Assembly: GCA_023055425.1 (NCBI GenBank)
Contig: JALGPY010000009.1
Span: forward strand, 20,729,775 to 20,793,774
Direction of reading: 5' to 3'
Source: Linanthus parryae
Taxonomy: Eukaryota; Streptophyta; Magnoliopsida; Ericales; Polemoniaceae
DNA: 64,000 nucleotides
The translations under genes were made by a program, and so were the position numbers. Within the stretch, counting starts at the first letter, position 1, and each line of letters begins with the position of its first letter. The notes below the pieces were generated by a model that had not been told where the DNA came from, ran no database searches, and saw only the letters and a program-made list of their open reading frames with translations. This document shows, in pieces, positions 44,141 through 54,435 of the stretch.

Positions 44141-45736
44141 ATTGCGGGGGGAGACCAAAAAGAGTTATCAAGACTCCGGCAAGATACAGAGATGATGGTA
44201 TGGTGGGATATGTATTGCAAGTAGCGGAGGAGGTGGAGGATGAGCCGTCCACCTACAAGGCCGCTATATCTAGTTCTGAGTCAGCACAGTGGATTGCCAC
44301 GATGGGAAAAGAGATGGAGTCTCTTAGCAAGAACTCAACTTGGGATCTTGTTAAATTTGATGCAGGAAGGAAGATAGTCAGTTGCAAGTGGGTTTTCAGA
44401 AGAAAGGGAAGAACAACATTTGTAGAGGGCGTCAAGTATAGGGTAAGACTAGTTGCAAGAGGGTTCAGTAAGAAACAAGGAGTTGACAATCAGGGTGCTA
44501 CTAGCTTTAGTGGCACACCAGACCTAGAGCTTGAGCAATTGAATGTGAAGACAGTTTTCCTAGATGGAGAGTTGGATGATGAGATATACATGATCCAATC
44601 GGAAGGGTTCCAACTTCCAAAAAATAGAACCACGTGTGCAAGATGAAGAGATATCTCTACAGAATTAAACAGTGTCCAAGGAAATGGTACAAGAGGTTTG
44701 ACAGCTTCATGATGAAAATTGGTTACAACAAGTGGGAGTATGATTGCTGCGTGTATCACAAGAAGTTTCATGGTGGATCACGTATTTACCTAGTTCTATA
44801 TGTAGATGACATTCTAAAGAAGAAGAAGAAGAAGATGGCATGACTCGGGATGTTATCAGCTAAAGCTATAGATACTCTATGGAAACTAAGAGCAAGCTAG
44901 GAATGTACACCATTCAGACTGAGGAGGAGAAGGAGTACATGTCCAAGGTTCCATATGCTAGAGCAGTACGAAGCTTCATGTATGCTATGGTTTGTACTCG
45001 ACCAGACATAACATTCGTTGTTAGTGTGGTTAGTTGTTTTATGGCTGAATTGGGAAAGGACCATTGCCAGCGATGAAACGCATATTCAGGTACCTTAAGG
45101 GTACGTCAGAAATTGGCCTCTGTTATGGGGCTAATGAAGACATCTTGGTAGCTTGGTTCTCGGATTCGGACTATGCAGGGGATATTGATAGCAGGAGATC
45201 TATGACTGGCTATGTGTTTACTCCGGGAGAGGTTCTGTTGTGAGTTGGAAGGCTACGCTACAGCCGAAGTGACTTTGTCAACCACGGAGAAAGAGTATAT
45301 GGATCTAATGGAAGCAGCAAAGGAGGCAGTATGGCTTAAATGTATGGTCAATAATCTAGGCCTACTTCAACATCAGGAGATAGTAAACTATGATAGCTTG
45401 AGTGCGATTTGCTTGACTAAGGACTAGGTTCATCACGAAAGGACCAAGCATATCGACGTCAGGTATCATTTTCTGATGAGTGAAAGCAGGATCAAGGTGA
45501 CGAAGGTTGGGAAAGCGGACAACCCCGCGGATAGATTCCCGAAGCCGGTTCCAAAGAGCAAGTTTCAGCATTTTCTGGAATTTCAACATTCTGATCCAGT
45601 GAGCCCTTAGGGGCATGTCGGACCCGGCAAGGTCCAGTGAGTCTCCATGACGGAAGACATCGGGAGGCGAGTAGACAAGATTTGTTCGCAATGAGGAGGA
45701 AGACTTTGTTGTAGACGAGAAGTCAAGGTGGAGATT
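44141..45736 (+). pseudogene. Element B RT and RNase H
   Basis: From 44141: GRPKRVIKTPARYRDDG, then the RT start (STYKAAISSSESAQWIATMG; CKWVFRRKG), KTVFLDGELDDEIYMIQSEG and YVDD at about 44801-44812. A deletion after 44820 replaces the RT tail with an AAG repeat. RNase H retains GDIDSRRSMTGYVF, AEVTLSTTEKEYM and CLTKD, with stops at 45241 and 45426. The region ends near a polypurine-like AAGGTGGAGATT at about 45725-45736. Confidence 0.82.
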
Positions 45737-46195
45737 TTTAAGGAATGGTGTCTTGAAGAAGATAATCAAAAGAGCATCAAATAAGAGAAAAGTGTCAGGG
45801 TCTTCTCACGAAGACATCCAGAATGCCAGAAGACCAAAAGTGTTCGTGAAACAGCATGCTAGCGCAAAATAGGAAGGTCTTTGCATGAACGGTCTTCGCA
45901 GGAAGATCTTCGTACGAAGACAACACCTCTTCACACGAAGATAATCAGGGAGGCGGCTAATAAGAGCTACTTGTTTCCTTTTGGGTTTCGGGTCGGTTTT
46001 GGGGGCTATAAAAGGATCTTTTGGGGTCCTATGAACGTATGTAAGCATTGAGAACGTTCCTCCTCAAGTGAATAAAGGTCTTTCTTGCCCGTGGACGTAG
46101 TTAGCTCAAATTGGGCTAGCAAACCACGTTAAATTGTGTGTTTACATCTTTTCTTGACTCTTCGTAAGGTCAGAGCGATCGTGAATTGCATAACA
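45737..46195 (+). repeat. 3' LTR of element B (about 459 bp)
   Basis: Defined by similarity to 59903-60360 and by the polypurine-like tract at its left. Contains a cluster of CTTCG/CGAAG palindromes (45803-45945), TATAAAAGG at 46007-46015 and a U5 hairpin at about 46091-46126. The first bases have decayed from TGTAAGG to TTTAAGG. Confidence 0.7.
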
Positions 46196-46229
46196 CCCAT
46201 GTTTTTTAGCTTTCGGTGTGGGTTCTTGT

Positions 46230-46360
46230 TCATCCATAATAACACTTCTGGATTTTCTGCCGTGGACGTAGCTAACGTGATGGTTAGTAAACCACGTTAA
46301 ATCGGTGTTTCGTTCTCTATCGTTTATCGTTCTTTTTCGCGCTCTCATTACAACATTTTT
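46230..46360 (+). repeat. Second U5-like LTR-end remnant of a related copia
   Basis: CCGTGGACGTAGCTAAC...GGTTAG...CCACGTTAAATC at 46260-46301, followed by GTTTCGTTCTCTATCG and ending TTACAACA near 46354. Similar to the U5 of element B but from a different subfamily. No upstream LTR part is present. Confidence 0.5.
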
Positions 46361-46761
46361 TTAAAGAAATTTAAGTGTTAGGAATGATCGAAGCAGTCTT
46401 AAAACTGGATGGACCCTTCTTTTCATCTAAGAACAGGGCTTAGCTCAACTTTTCCCTTTCAGGTTTTTTCTTTTTTTAATTTACGTTAGCCAGGTTTTGA
46501 GAATTAAAACAGAGGTGAGTGAGGCTTCAAGGAAGAGAATATATATATTTCTTGTATTTACTAAATCCATTTAGGACTCGAACTTGAGAATGAAGTAACA
46601 AAATTATTTGTAGAGTCTGATTAATGTGTGTCCCGCAAGAAAAGGATTAACACAAAGGAATGGTACTATTTATATATTTGTAGTCAGCCGCTACGTTCAT
46701 TAGTACCACAAAATTCTTTGCTAAACCAAAGCTCTGTTACAGCAAGATCATCACCAGAATA
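46361..46761 (+). promoter_or_regulatory. Region upstream of the kinase, with a TATA-like motif
   Basis: No coding sequence. TATTTATATATTTG at 46667-46680, about 85 bases before the ATG at 46762, is a plausible TATA region; a second TATATATATTT stretch lies at 46541-46551. Promoter activity is inference only. Confidence 0.4.
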
Positions 46762-48012
46762 ATGGACAGGTATGAGAAAATCCAAGAACTCAGCAGTGGA
46801 TCGTTTGGTGTTGTCTGGAAAGGGAAGAATAAGGAGACCGGTGAAGTTGTTGCCATCAAGAAACTCAATAGGAAGAGCCAGTACTCGTCGACGGAAGAGA
46901 GTATGGCTGGTAGAATGAACCATCCGAATATCGTGAGGCTGAAAGAAGTCACCAAGGAAAACAATACTTTGTTCTTGGTGTTGGAGTATATGGATTCTAA
47001 TCTACATCAAGTTATAAAGCATAGGATGACTCTGTTCTCACAATCTGAAATCAAGAATTGGCTGTTACAAGTATTCCAGGGACTTGCCTATATTCATAAG
47101 CGAGGTCACTTTCATGGGGATCTTAAACCAAAGAATTTGTTTGTGTCCAAGAACGTAATCAAGATTGCTAATTTGGGTTCCGCTGATCGTGACATCTACT
47201 CTCAACTACCTTACACCAAACATGTTACAACACAATGGTACTATAGGGCCCCTGAAATTCTTCTCAAATCAGCCATATGCGATTCCGCAGTTGATATGTG
47301 GGCCATGGGAGCGATCATGGCAGAACTATTCACTCTCCATCCACTGTTTGCGGGTTCAAGCGCAGTGGATCAGATGGACAAAATATGCAGTGTGTTGGGC
47401 ACCCCAGACTGGCCGGGAGGACTTGTTCTGTCTAATGCTAATCAATATCAGTTTCCGGAGATCAAAGGCGGCGTTCAACTATCATCCGATGAACTATTTC
47501 CAACAGCAAGCATGGACGCAAGGAATCTGATTATTTCTCTTTGTTCATGGGACCCTCTAAAGCGCCCAACAGCCATGGAATGTCTTCAGCACCCCTTCTT
47601 CCACGGTTCCTATCATGTCCCAAGAATTTCTCTGCTCGCTAGACGGCCTGCTGCAGCAGCAAAAGAGGATGGAGAAATTTTTGAAACTAAACGAGGAAAC
47701 AAGATTGTACTTCCAATGCAGATCAATATCATTGACATGCAGCCAACATCAGAAACACCTTTTGGAGACCGTCCAACTTCCATTTACAGTGAAATCATCG
47801 CACGAGCACTTTCAGAAAATCTATCAGACATTGAATTGGCACTTGCTAGGGTGCACGCACAACTTCTCTTTACGAAACCACCCTTTACTGGTTCTGCGAG
47901 CGCATTGAATCGGAAGCCTGCTGCAATAAACTACGTGCCTGCGTTGCTACAAAGATTGGAGTTGAATATTGAGGATGCTTTCAAGAATGAATATTCACAG
48001 ATTGCGGCATGA
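46762..48012 (+). CDS. Intronless MAK/MHK-type (CDKF-4-like) kinase, probable retrogene and pseudokinase, 416 aa
   Basis: ATG at 46762 (MDRYEKIQELSSGSFGVV) to TGA at 48010. The family (RCK/MAK; plant MHK and CDKF-4) consists of CMGC Ser/Thr kinases. Kept: VAIKK with Lys33, EYMDSNL, Asp120 and Asn125 of the catalytic loop, the APE region (RAPEILL), DMWAMGAIMAELFTLHPLF and the Arg-containing SLCSWDPLKRPTAMECLQHP. Changed: the glycine loop is SSGSFG, HRD is HGD (118-120), KPEN is KPKN, DFG is NLG (137-139) and the TEY activation site is TKH (152-154). The alpha-C helix region is shortened (YSSTEESMAGRMNHPN). Loss of the DFG Asp argues against normal phosphotransfer. Family genes have many introns and this has none, so retroposition is likely. 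The open frame of normal length allows a non-catalytic role; a young pseudogene is the alternative. Confidence 0.85.
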   Translation: MDRYEKIQELSSGSFGVVWKGKNKETGEVVAIKKLNRKSQYSSTEESMAGRMNHPNIVRLKEVTKENNTLFLVLEYMDSNLHQVIKHRMTLFSQSEIKNWLLQVFQGLAYIHKRGHFHGDLKPKNLFVSKNVIKIANLGSADRDIYSQLPYTKHVTTQWYYRAPEILLKSAICDSAVDMWAMGAIMAELFTLHPLFAGSSAVDQMDKICSVLGTPDWPGGLVLSNANQYQFPEIKGGVQLSSDELFPTASMDARNLIISLCSWDPLKRPTAMECLQHPFFHGSYHVPRISLLARRPAAAAKEDGEIFETKRGNKIVLPMQINIIDMQPTSETPFGDRPTSIYSEIIARALSENLSDIELALARVHAQLLFTKPPFTGSASALNRKPAAINYVPALLQRLELNIEDAFKNEYSQIAA

Positions 48013-48189
48013 ATTCAATCTCCTACACAAGAAGAAGGCAGCTAGCTTGTTATAATCTGAATCTGATCAGCCATGTAGTGAAGCGATCGATCATGTGATT
48101 TACGCAGAGAACTACGTGTGTGGCTTGATCCCTGGTTTGTGGGGTACGTAGGCAGCCTAATAATAAGTTGAGGTTCAGCCACTGTAATT

Positions 48190-48195
48190 AATAAA
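48190..48195 (+). terminator. Possible poly(A) signal of the kinase gene
   Basis: AATAAA 178 bases after the stop codon, in AT-rich sequence. A T-run and GT-rich stretch follow. Confidence 0.5.
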
Positions 48196-49735
48196 ATCTC
48201 TTTTTCAAAGTTAGTCAAGCCGAAAAGCATGCACCAGTTACATGTCTAGTTTTTTATTTTCTGTATGATGAAGGTGACAAGTATAAATGGCATAACTAAC
48301 AATAGTGTTTTATCGCGGTCCTTTTAGATTATGAAGATCTCATGGCTAATCCGCCCTAGGAGTAACTTGATTATAGGCACACACCAAAGTCCATTGAACA
48401 TTGTGAAATCCAGTGTTGGCTACCAAAATAACGTGCTAAGCATAAAAATTATGAGTTATCATTACCCAGAACGAGAAAGTGAACCTCTCCTTCTGAATGC
48501 ACCAAAAAAGGAAAGAAAAAAAGTAATTCGAACCTTTTTATTAAAACAAACATGAGTGTGGCTACCAAATCACGAGTTAAGCATAACAATTACCTAAGTG
48601 ATTCAGGATACTTGTCCTTGAAATTCAGCTTCGAAAACCATCAAGACAAAGAAAACCTCCAGGATCTCATGAAATTCAGCCTCGGGTCCTTGCGTTGCAG
48701 CATGCCAACAATATTTCAGCAATCATCCTTTTGTTTATGATGATAAAAAAGTACCAGAACGACCATTCATCATTATGCATTCAAAGCGTCTTCTTCTTCT
48801 GCCTCCCTCAGAATGTTCATCGCCACCACACTCGCATTGTCATCCTTAATAAGAAATAGAACCTCTCAATTAAAAAGAACATCAGTCTGGCATCCATACT
48901 AACAAGTTAATCAATAAAAATTGCTGTATGCTTCAGGATACTTGTCCTTGGATTTCATCCTGAGGTTTAGTACATGCTATGAAGACGAAGAGATCATCAT
49001 TTTGCACAACTAATATCTCATGAAACCTTCGTATGGACGTGACCTGAGTCGCATGCCAACAATATTAGAGCCAGCACTTCTTTGCAAGAGATTAGTCTGG
49101 GTGTGGGTAATTTATTTTGTGTTTTATAAAATAAGTTGAGACATTCTATCAATAATAAGAAATGAAAGTGGTTTCTTTGGGATGGTTACACTCCTTTCTT
49201 GCGTCATCCCAGCCACAATATTATTTATCCAGTTTGTACAATTTGTTATTTCACGGCGCGTCAAATGAACAAAAAAAAAATTCCGTCCCATTAGGTTTGA
49301 CCCTGCAGGATACCTAATCAAGTCCTTGGTTGAGCCTATGATGAGCCATGTGGATATATGATCTTCCGTACACTCACATCATGGACATGCCCAAAATGGA
49401 CCTGATATAGCAGCCAGCATAGTCAAACCTACTGATTAGTTCACCATGAGATAGCAAAAGAGTAGCCCCACAACTGCTGCCCTTGCTGGTATGACCCTAA
49501 TAAGGAGTGAACCGACCCATGGGACAGTAAACACACTTTTATTTGTTATTTTGGAACATAGAGCATCTTCTCTGTATAGACGTCTCACATATCTGAACTT
49601 TGGAGTTTCTCTCACTTATATTCTCCCTAGAGTTGCTTTGTTTCCACAACATTAAAACTCTGCTTGTGCTCAACTTTGTTGATCTTATTGCTTCAGATCT
49701 GAGGTTGTTTGCCCTTATGTTGTTTGCCCTTATTT
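48196..49735. other. Non-coding DNA with degenerate local duplications
   Basis: Three related stretches, at about 48416-48470, 48551-48650 and 48895-48990, share GGCTACCAAA, TAAGCATAA and CAGGATACTTGTCCTTG motifs, suggesting old tandem duplication. No open frame with protein-like composition and no terminal repeats were found. Confidence 0.5.
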
Positions 49736-50050
49736 GGATGCTGGAGTATAATCTTAGTATAATCTATGGTTATTTACTATGTTCTTGAAGGTGTAGAATT
49801 TTGTTAATCTTGTCCAGAGCACATATTCATTGCAGGTTTCTTGGTTCAAGTATTACATGTGATAGAGTTGTCCACTGGCGAAGAAAATGACGATATTATT
49901 TTTCACTTGAAGAACTACGGTGGAAACGTCCTAGAGTGCACGCCTGAACATGTTGTTCACGTGTAGCTCAGGCCGCCAGCTCAAGGCATTAGTTGGTGTG
50001 CTAGATCGCAGCTGGATTCAAGAGAGATTTTAGATTGCCACCGCGTGGGG
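49736..50050 (+). other. Host-like segment duplicated at 62978-63292, with a short conserved reading frame
   Basis: Contains TTCATTGCAG (possible splice acceptor) followed by an open frame 49835-49966 that encodes VQVLHVIELSTGEEND, IIFHLKNYGG and LECTPEHVVHV, then a stop. The copy at 63077-63208 keeps the frame open with several substitutions. I do not recognise the protein; it may be a terminal exon of a host gene or a relic. Confidence 0.4.
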
Positions 50051-50490
50051 TGCTACACAAGATATTGCAGAAGATAGGTAGGTAAAGGTATTGTGGTGAG
50101 TATATCATCTGTATGATAGCTCATTATATATCTTGTATTAGACGATTTCTGGCAATAAAGTTGTCTAGCAATTGTTGGTGCTGAAAAGAACCCGAAAGAG
50201 TTTGTTGTTGAATCAACACATAATTTTGGAGTAACATTAATGGAGTTGGAGATGAACAGTACAATTGAGGCTAGGACTGTTGGTAAACATTTGATCCTAC
50301 GGTTGAGGTGTAGATATGTAAAGATATTTGCATAAATAGCCATTGCTCTCTGTGAGATATTTCAGAGTGGAAAGCAAGTTTTTGTTCTGTTGCAGCAGGG
50401 TCCTTGGGATGAGCTGAGATGGCTCTTCTTCTCTTTGATCTTATTTTCCCTTGGGCTTTACTTGTTTCTTTGGACCTCACTTGTCTAATT
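50051..50490 (-). repeat. 3' LTR of copia element D, minus strand (about 440 bp)
   Basis: Downstream of the D coding region and a polypurine tract (complement of TCTCCCCCTCAAA at 50490-50502). The far end on the plus strand is TGCTACACAAG at 50051. The exact inner boundary is uncertain because no TG is visible next to the purine tract. Duplicated at 63293-63735. Confidence 0.6.
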
Positions 50491-50497
50491 CTCCCCC

Positions 50498-51093
50498 TCA
50501 AACTGATGGGGCTGGATGGACTATCAGTTTGTGCCTGAGATCCTGAAACTGGCTTGTGGAGAGTCCTTTTGTGAAAATGTCCGCGAGCTGGTCTGAGCTG
50601 TTAACAAAGGAAACAGATAAATCACGCATTAGTACTTTTAATGATACTCTAATTACAAGTACTTTGTGAATTTTTGCAAAATGGGATTGAGAGTGAGGTA
50701 AATGGAAGACATATTGTCACACCAAAGTGTGGTTTTCTATGAGCAGGCGTAAATCACGAAATAGGCCATGCTAATTTGGCAGCCATTGAGGCAGGGACTC
50801 AGTATTCGGCTTCGGTAGAAGAGCAAGCAACTGTTGGTTATTTCTTGGCACCCCAATGAACGGGATCCAAGAAAACTAACAAAGCCAGTGGTATTGTGCC
50901 GGTCGGTGGGATTGCCCGCCTCATCGGAGTATGCATGAATAGGTGTCAAGCCTTCCTGGTAAAATAGGCAACGATTTTTAAAACTTTGTAGATAACTATG
51001 TATCCGTTTGGCTCCAATAAGATGGTCGTCAGTGGGTTTATGTAGGGTAAACATGGTTATGATCGGGTGGTTTAGTAGGGAAAAAAAGCACAT
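50498..51093 (-). pseudogene. Element D RNase H
   Basis: Segments DDHLIGAKRIHSYLQSF, HAYSDEAGNPTDRHNTTGF and, at the end, NSSDQLADIFTKGLSTSQF follow the copia RNase H order (SDADWAG-like, then ADIFTK). The end, VHPAPSV with TGA at 50498-50500, overlaps the polypurine tract. The first Asp motif survives as SDEA. Frames are shifted at least twice. The right-end duplicate (63726-64000) repeats the last part. Confidence 0.75.
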
Positions 51094-51988
51094 GATCCAA
51101 TAATTACTGGGTTAGATAAATGCGAGTCAAAACCAATCCGCCTACTTGACAAATCAGCCCAAACCAACAATCTGGATTGGTTTGGTTTGGGTGGGTTAGT
51201 TGGTTTACCTTTATTCTAAATAAATTACTATTTTCAGTTTTACAACACCTAAATATTGGTGCACAAAGCAACAACAGGGCGTAGAATATGAAATATTATT
51301 TCGAATATTGAAACTTAGAATGCATATAGATAAACAAATGAAATAGTTAATCAATAGTTTGTTCAAACGAAAAAGTTTGAAGAATTTTGCTGATGGCGAA
51401 TCCATTACATACAGTAAAGCCTATAAAGAGAAAAGAAAAAATTGGTTGAATAATTAGGGATTCATCTTCCCTTTTGGCGGATCTGACCTTTCCTTGATAG
51501 AAGATGAACAGAAAGGACTTTTACCTATAAAACTGATAAACTATATACTTGATATGATAAAGAAATTATAAACATTAAATTACACATATTACCTGTTTTG
51601 GGTTGGATTGGGTTAGTTTTTGGATTTATAACGAAATCCATGACCCAAACCAGAAAACGGTTTGGGCTAAAATCTAATCCGTTTATGCATGAGTTGGCAT
51701 AAATGATTTACAACAAAATAAATGTCAATACAAGTAAATGTCGATAAGGAGTACAGTCAACATGGGGTTTACTATCAAAAAACATTGAACCTAATGCCAG
51801 CTGAAATTTGTGTGGGTGCTAGTTTACAATTAGACATATTAAAATGATAGAGAATGTCTGAAATACACTTGGCCTAACGTATGTAAATACCATCAGAGGT
51901 ACGTTGAATTTCAAGACCCAAAAATTAAGGGCCAAGATTTTTCATGGAGAACACGGAGTTAAGTTTGTCCACCAATGAGAAGTAAATG
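51094..51988. other. AT-rich interval within element D, no coding recognised
   Basis: Between RNase H and RT fragments. It may hold an unrecognised insertion; TTGGTTTGGGTGGGTTAG near 51180 and GGGTTGGATTGGGTTAG near 51600 are similar and in opposite context, hinting at a small inserted element. I could not define ends. Confidence 0.3.
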
Positions 51989-52700
51989 TTAAGTTGCTAC
52001 CTGTTTAGATGATATCTTCGACATATAATTGTAAAAGTGTGCATTTTTTGTTGCGGTGTCTAAGAAAAATGAGGAGTCAACATGAGAAGCAGTGTACCCG
52101 TGAGACAATAAATAAGAGGTAATTCGTTTGAACCAAACCCTTTGGGCTTGTTTTAAACCAAATATGGACATGTTAAGTTTCCAAACATAGTTAGGGAATT
52201 TTGGATCTTTTAATCCCTGAGGGTGAGTCATAAGAACGGTTTCGCGGAGGGACCCATGTATAAAAGGTTTTGACGTCAAGTTGTAGTAAAGATCAATTGA
52301 AAGTGGCTGCTCGTGCTAAAATAATGCGAACAATGGAGTGTTTTATGACCGGACTAAAGGTTTCATCCTAATCAAAGCTTGGCATATTATGAAACCCTTT
52401 GGCATCAAGATATGCCTTGTATCGGGAAGTAGTACCATGTAGATTATATTTTGTATGAAAGACCTATTTATTCCCTATTTTGTTTACATTTGGTGGAGGT
52501 GGAACCAAAATCCATGTATTTTGTTGTGTGAGGCTAGCAAACTCGTCAGTCATTGCAACACACCACTAAGAGTATTTACCAGCCTCACTGTATGATGTAG
52601 GATCGTAAATAGATGTACATCTCTTTTTATACTATAACATGTTATAGTAGAAAAACATGTTTTATGTTTTCTAATACAAGATATTTTCTGAATTATCATC
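51989..52700 (-). pseudogene. Element D reverse transcriptase fragment
   Basis: The minus frame 52279-51989 encodes SLRETVLMTHPQGLKDPKF, then NMSIFGLKQAQRVWFKRITS, the copia RT block (usually KSLYGLKQAPRAW). The preceding part to about 52700 has scattered RT sense in broken frames. The YVDD box is not intact; the frame degenerates at NYMSKISSKQ. Confidence 0.7.
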
Positions 52701-52782
52701 AGATGGGGTATTGTTGGCATCTAATTCGTCGTGATCGGTGATAGAGAATGGGTTTTTACAGATGCGGTTGGATGCGGGTGTG

Positions 52783-53007
52783 TTATGTTACTGGCGTCGG
52801 AGCTAGGTACAGGTTCACTTGAACCGCCAACAGGCTGCATATCCTCCACAGCAGCCTGTTTCTCTGCACTGTGAGGTGGCGACTCATCATTGATGGGCAA
52901 AATTCTTGGGAAAAAGGGACAGAAACAACTGATGGAATAGCGGCAGTAGGTTGTCCAGAGGTGCCTGAAACATAATTCATGAAAGATCCATCATTAGTGA
53001 CAGATGG
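52783..53007 (-). pseudogene. Element D integrase-RT linker
   Basis: The minus frame gives NPTPSVTNDGSFMNYVSGTS and PTAAIPSVVSVPF, a Ser/Pro/Thr-rich stretch as usual between copia integrase and RT. It begins right at the boundary of the Angela solo LTR. Weakly conserved region, so called by position. Confidence 0.45.
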
Positions 53008-54430
53008 TGTAGGGTTTTGATGCAGGTTACGCATCGGAATAACAAAATTAATCATGCTCAAATCCCACCAAAGATCACGGGAAGAGACTACATGACGATA
53101 GTGAGGGATTAAAGTGTCTACATACCTTTGGGTTCTCATGTGATGACTTCACACGTGAAATAGTATTCACGTCTCTATGGATAGTGCACTCCTCAGATTG
53201 AAACTGGATCCTTCAAAACTTTGTGCTAGATAGGATTGAAGGAGGAAGAGGAAGAACATCACACAAGGAACACCGAGAAGAGGGGCTCGGGCCTCTTTGT
53301 GGCCGATGGGGTCAGGGCGGTCCCAAGGGGTTCGGCATCCTTGGGATTTTTTCTCTGTCCTTGCTTTTCTCTCCGACTCAATAACACTCAATGTGTTATG
53401 AGAATTAGTGTGGGAAGGAAGATAGGAGTGTCCTTTATATAGTCCAACAACTCCTTGTTGACTGCATAAAAGCCCCTATCATAATCATGTCCATACACGA
53501 ATTAGTCCAACTTGCAAATTAGTCCTACTAAATTTGCAAGTAGTTGCGAATTCATCCTTCTAATTAATTAATTATATTAATTAATTCCCAAGTCCGGCCT
53601 AATCCATAGGGAGTGTGACCCCATAGGTTTCTACTTAGTTGGTAGTAAAAAATACTAACATGGAGCGGCCTCTATCAAGACATCTACGCTACCCAACTAA
53701 TAGAAATAGTCATCCGACAAACCTTGCGCCCAATGTTCATGTATTGTGTTATCCATTTGTCTCCATATTCGGATTGGACAAGAGACATATTAGTCACACT
53801 CGTATATCCAATCCATAGTTCCTCAATCCTGGGAATATGCTTATCCGTGTAGATAACATCAATAATTGATTTATCTGAGTCTGGCCAGACATTCTATAAG
53901 CAACATCCCTCGAGTGGCCCAAGGATATTTACTCACATTATGTGGGAGGGACAAATTATGTCTATGTCACTACGATATCTAAGCTTGCTTCCTATCATGC
54001 CCGATAACTACCTTTATAGTTACTCGGTTAAGGCGCAACGTTTGATAATATCAAAGCATGAAATTTCACAACTAGAGTATCTATTGACTTCAAGTCTAAG
54101 GATTACAATACCATTAGCACTACGAGAAGCGCTTGTGAATTTAACATAATCTAATGTAGACTTCTCGTCGTGGGTCAATCCAGTATGCCATTACTCTTAA
54201 TGCATACCCATGTGTTGGATTGTGATATCTCCATATCAATCCAACCCCATACTAGTCTATAGTTGATTGTCCTTTTTAATCAATATAGTCGACTAGGGAT
54301 ATTTAAGAATATAACATTTATATTCTAAGGACTTCATTCATGTTAACATATCTCCATATCGATAACATAATGAATAGTAAATCCATAAATGTCACTAGAA
54401 ATAGATTGCCTCTAGGGCATATTTCCAACA
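53008..54430 (-). repeat. Angela solo LTR (1423 bp), minus strand, in element D
   Basis: On the minus strand it starts TGTTGGAAATATGCCCTAG at 54430 and ends ATCAAAACCCTACA at 53008. Flanks GATGG (53003-53007) and GATAG (54431-54435) fit a 5-bp duplication with one change. Element D coding sequence lies on both sides. Compared with other Angela LTRs here it keeps GGAAATATG, the ancestral-looking start. Confidence 0.85.
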
Positions 54431-54435
54431 GATAG

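Larger units (their letters stand above)
14952..46195 (+). mobile_element. Tork/TNT1-like Ty1/copia element 'B', split by nested insertions
   Basis: The pieces 14952-16251, 41992-42897, 44141-45736 and 45737-46195 join in order as partial 5' LTR, gag-protease, integrase, RT-RNase H and 3' LTR. The coding sequence rejoins exactly when the Angela element is removed: CEHCEYG at 16232-16251 continues as KLQHSKFPK at 41997. Its integrase and RT resemble the TNT1-94 group. It is the oldest layer of the nest and is heavily decayed. A related copy is at 59376-62245. Confidence 0.8.

Noticed and set aside
46762..48012. Active cyclin-dependent kinase
   Set aside because: DFG is NLG, HRD is HGD and TEY is TKH; closer to MAK/MHK than to cell-cycle CDKs and unlikely to be catalytic.
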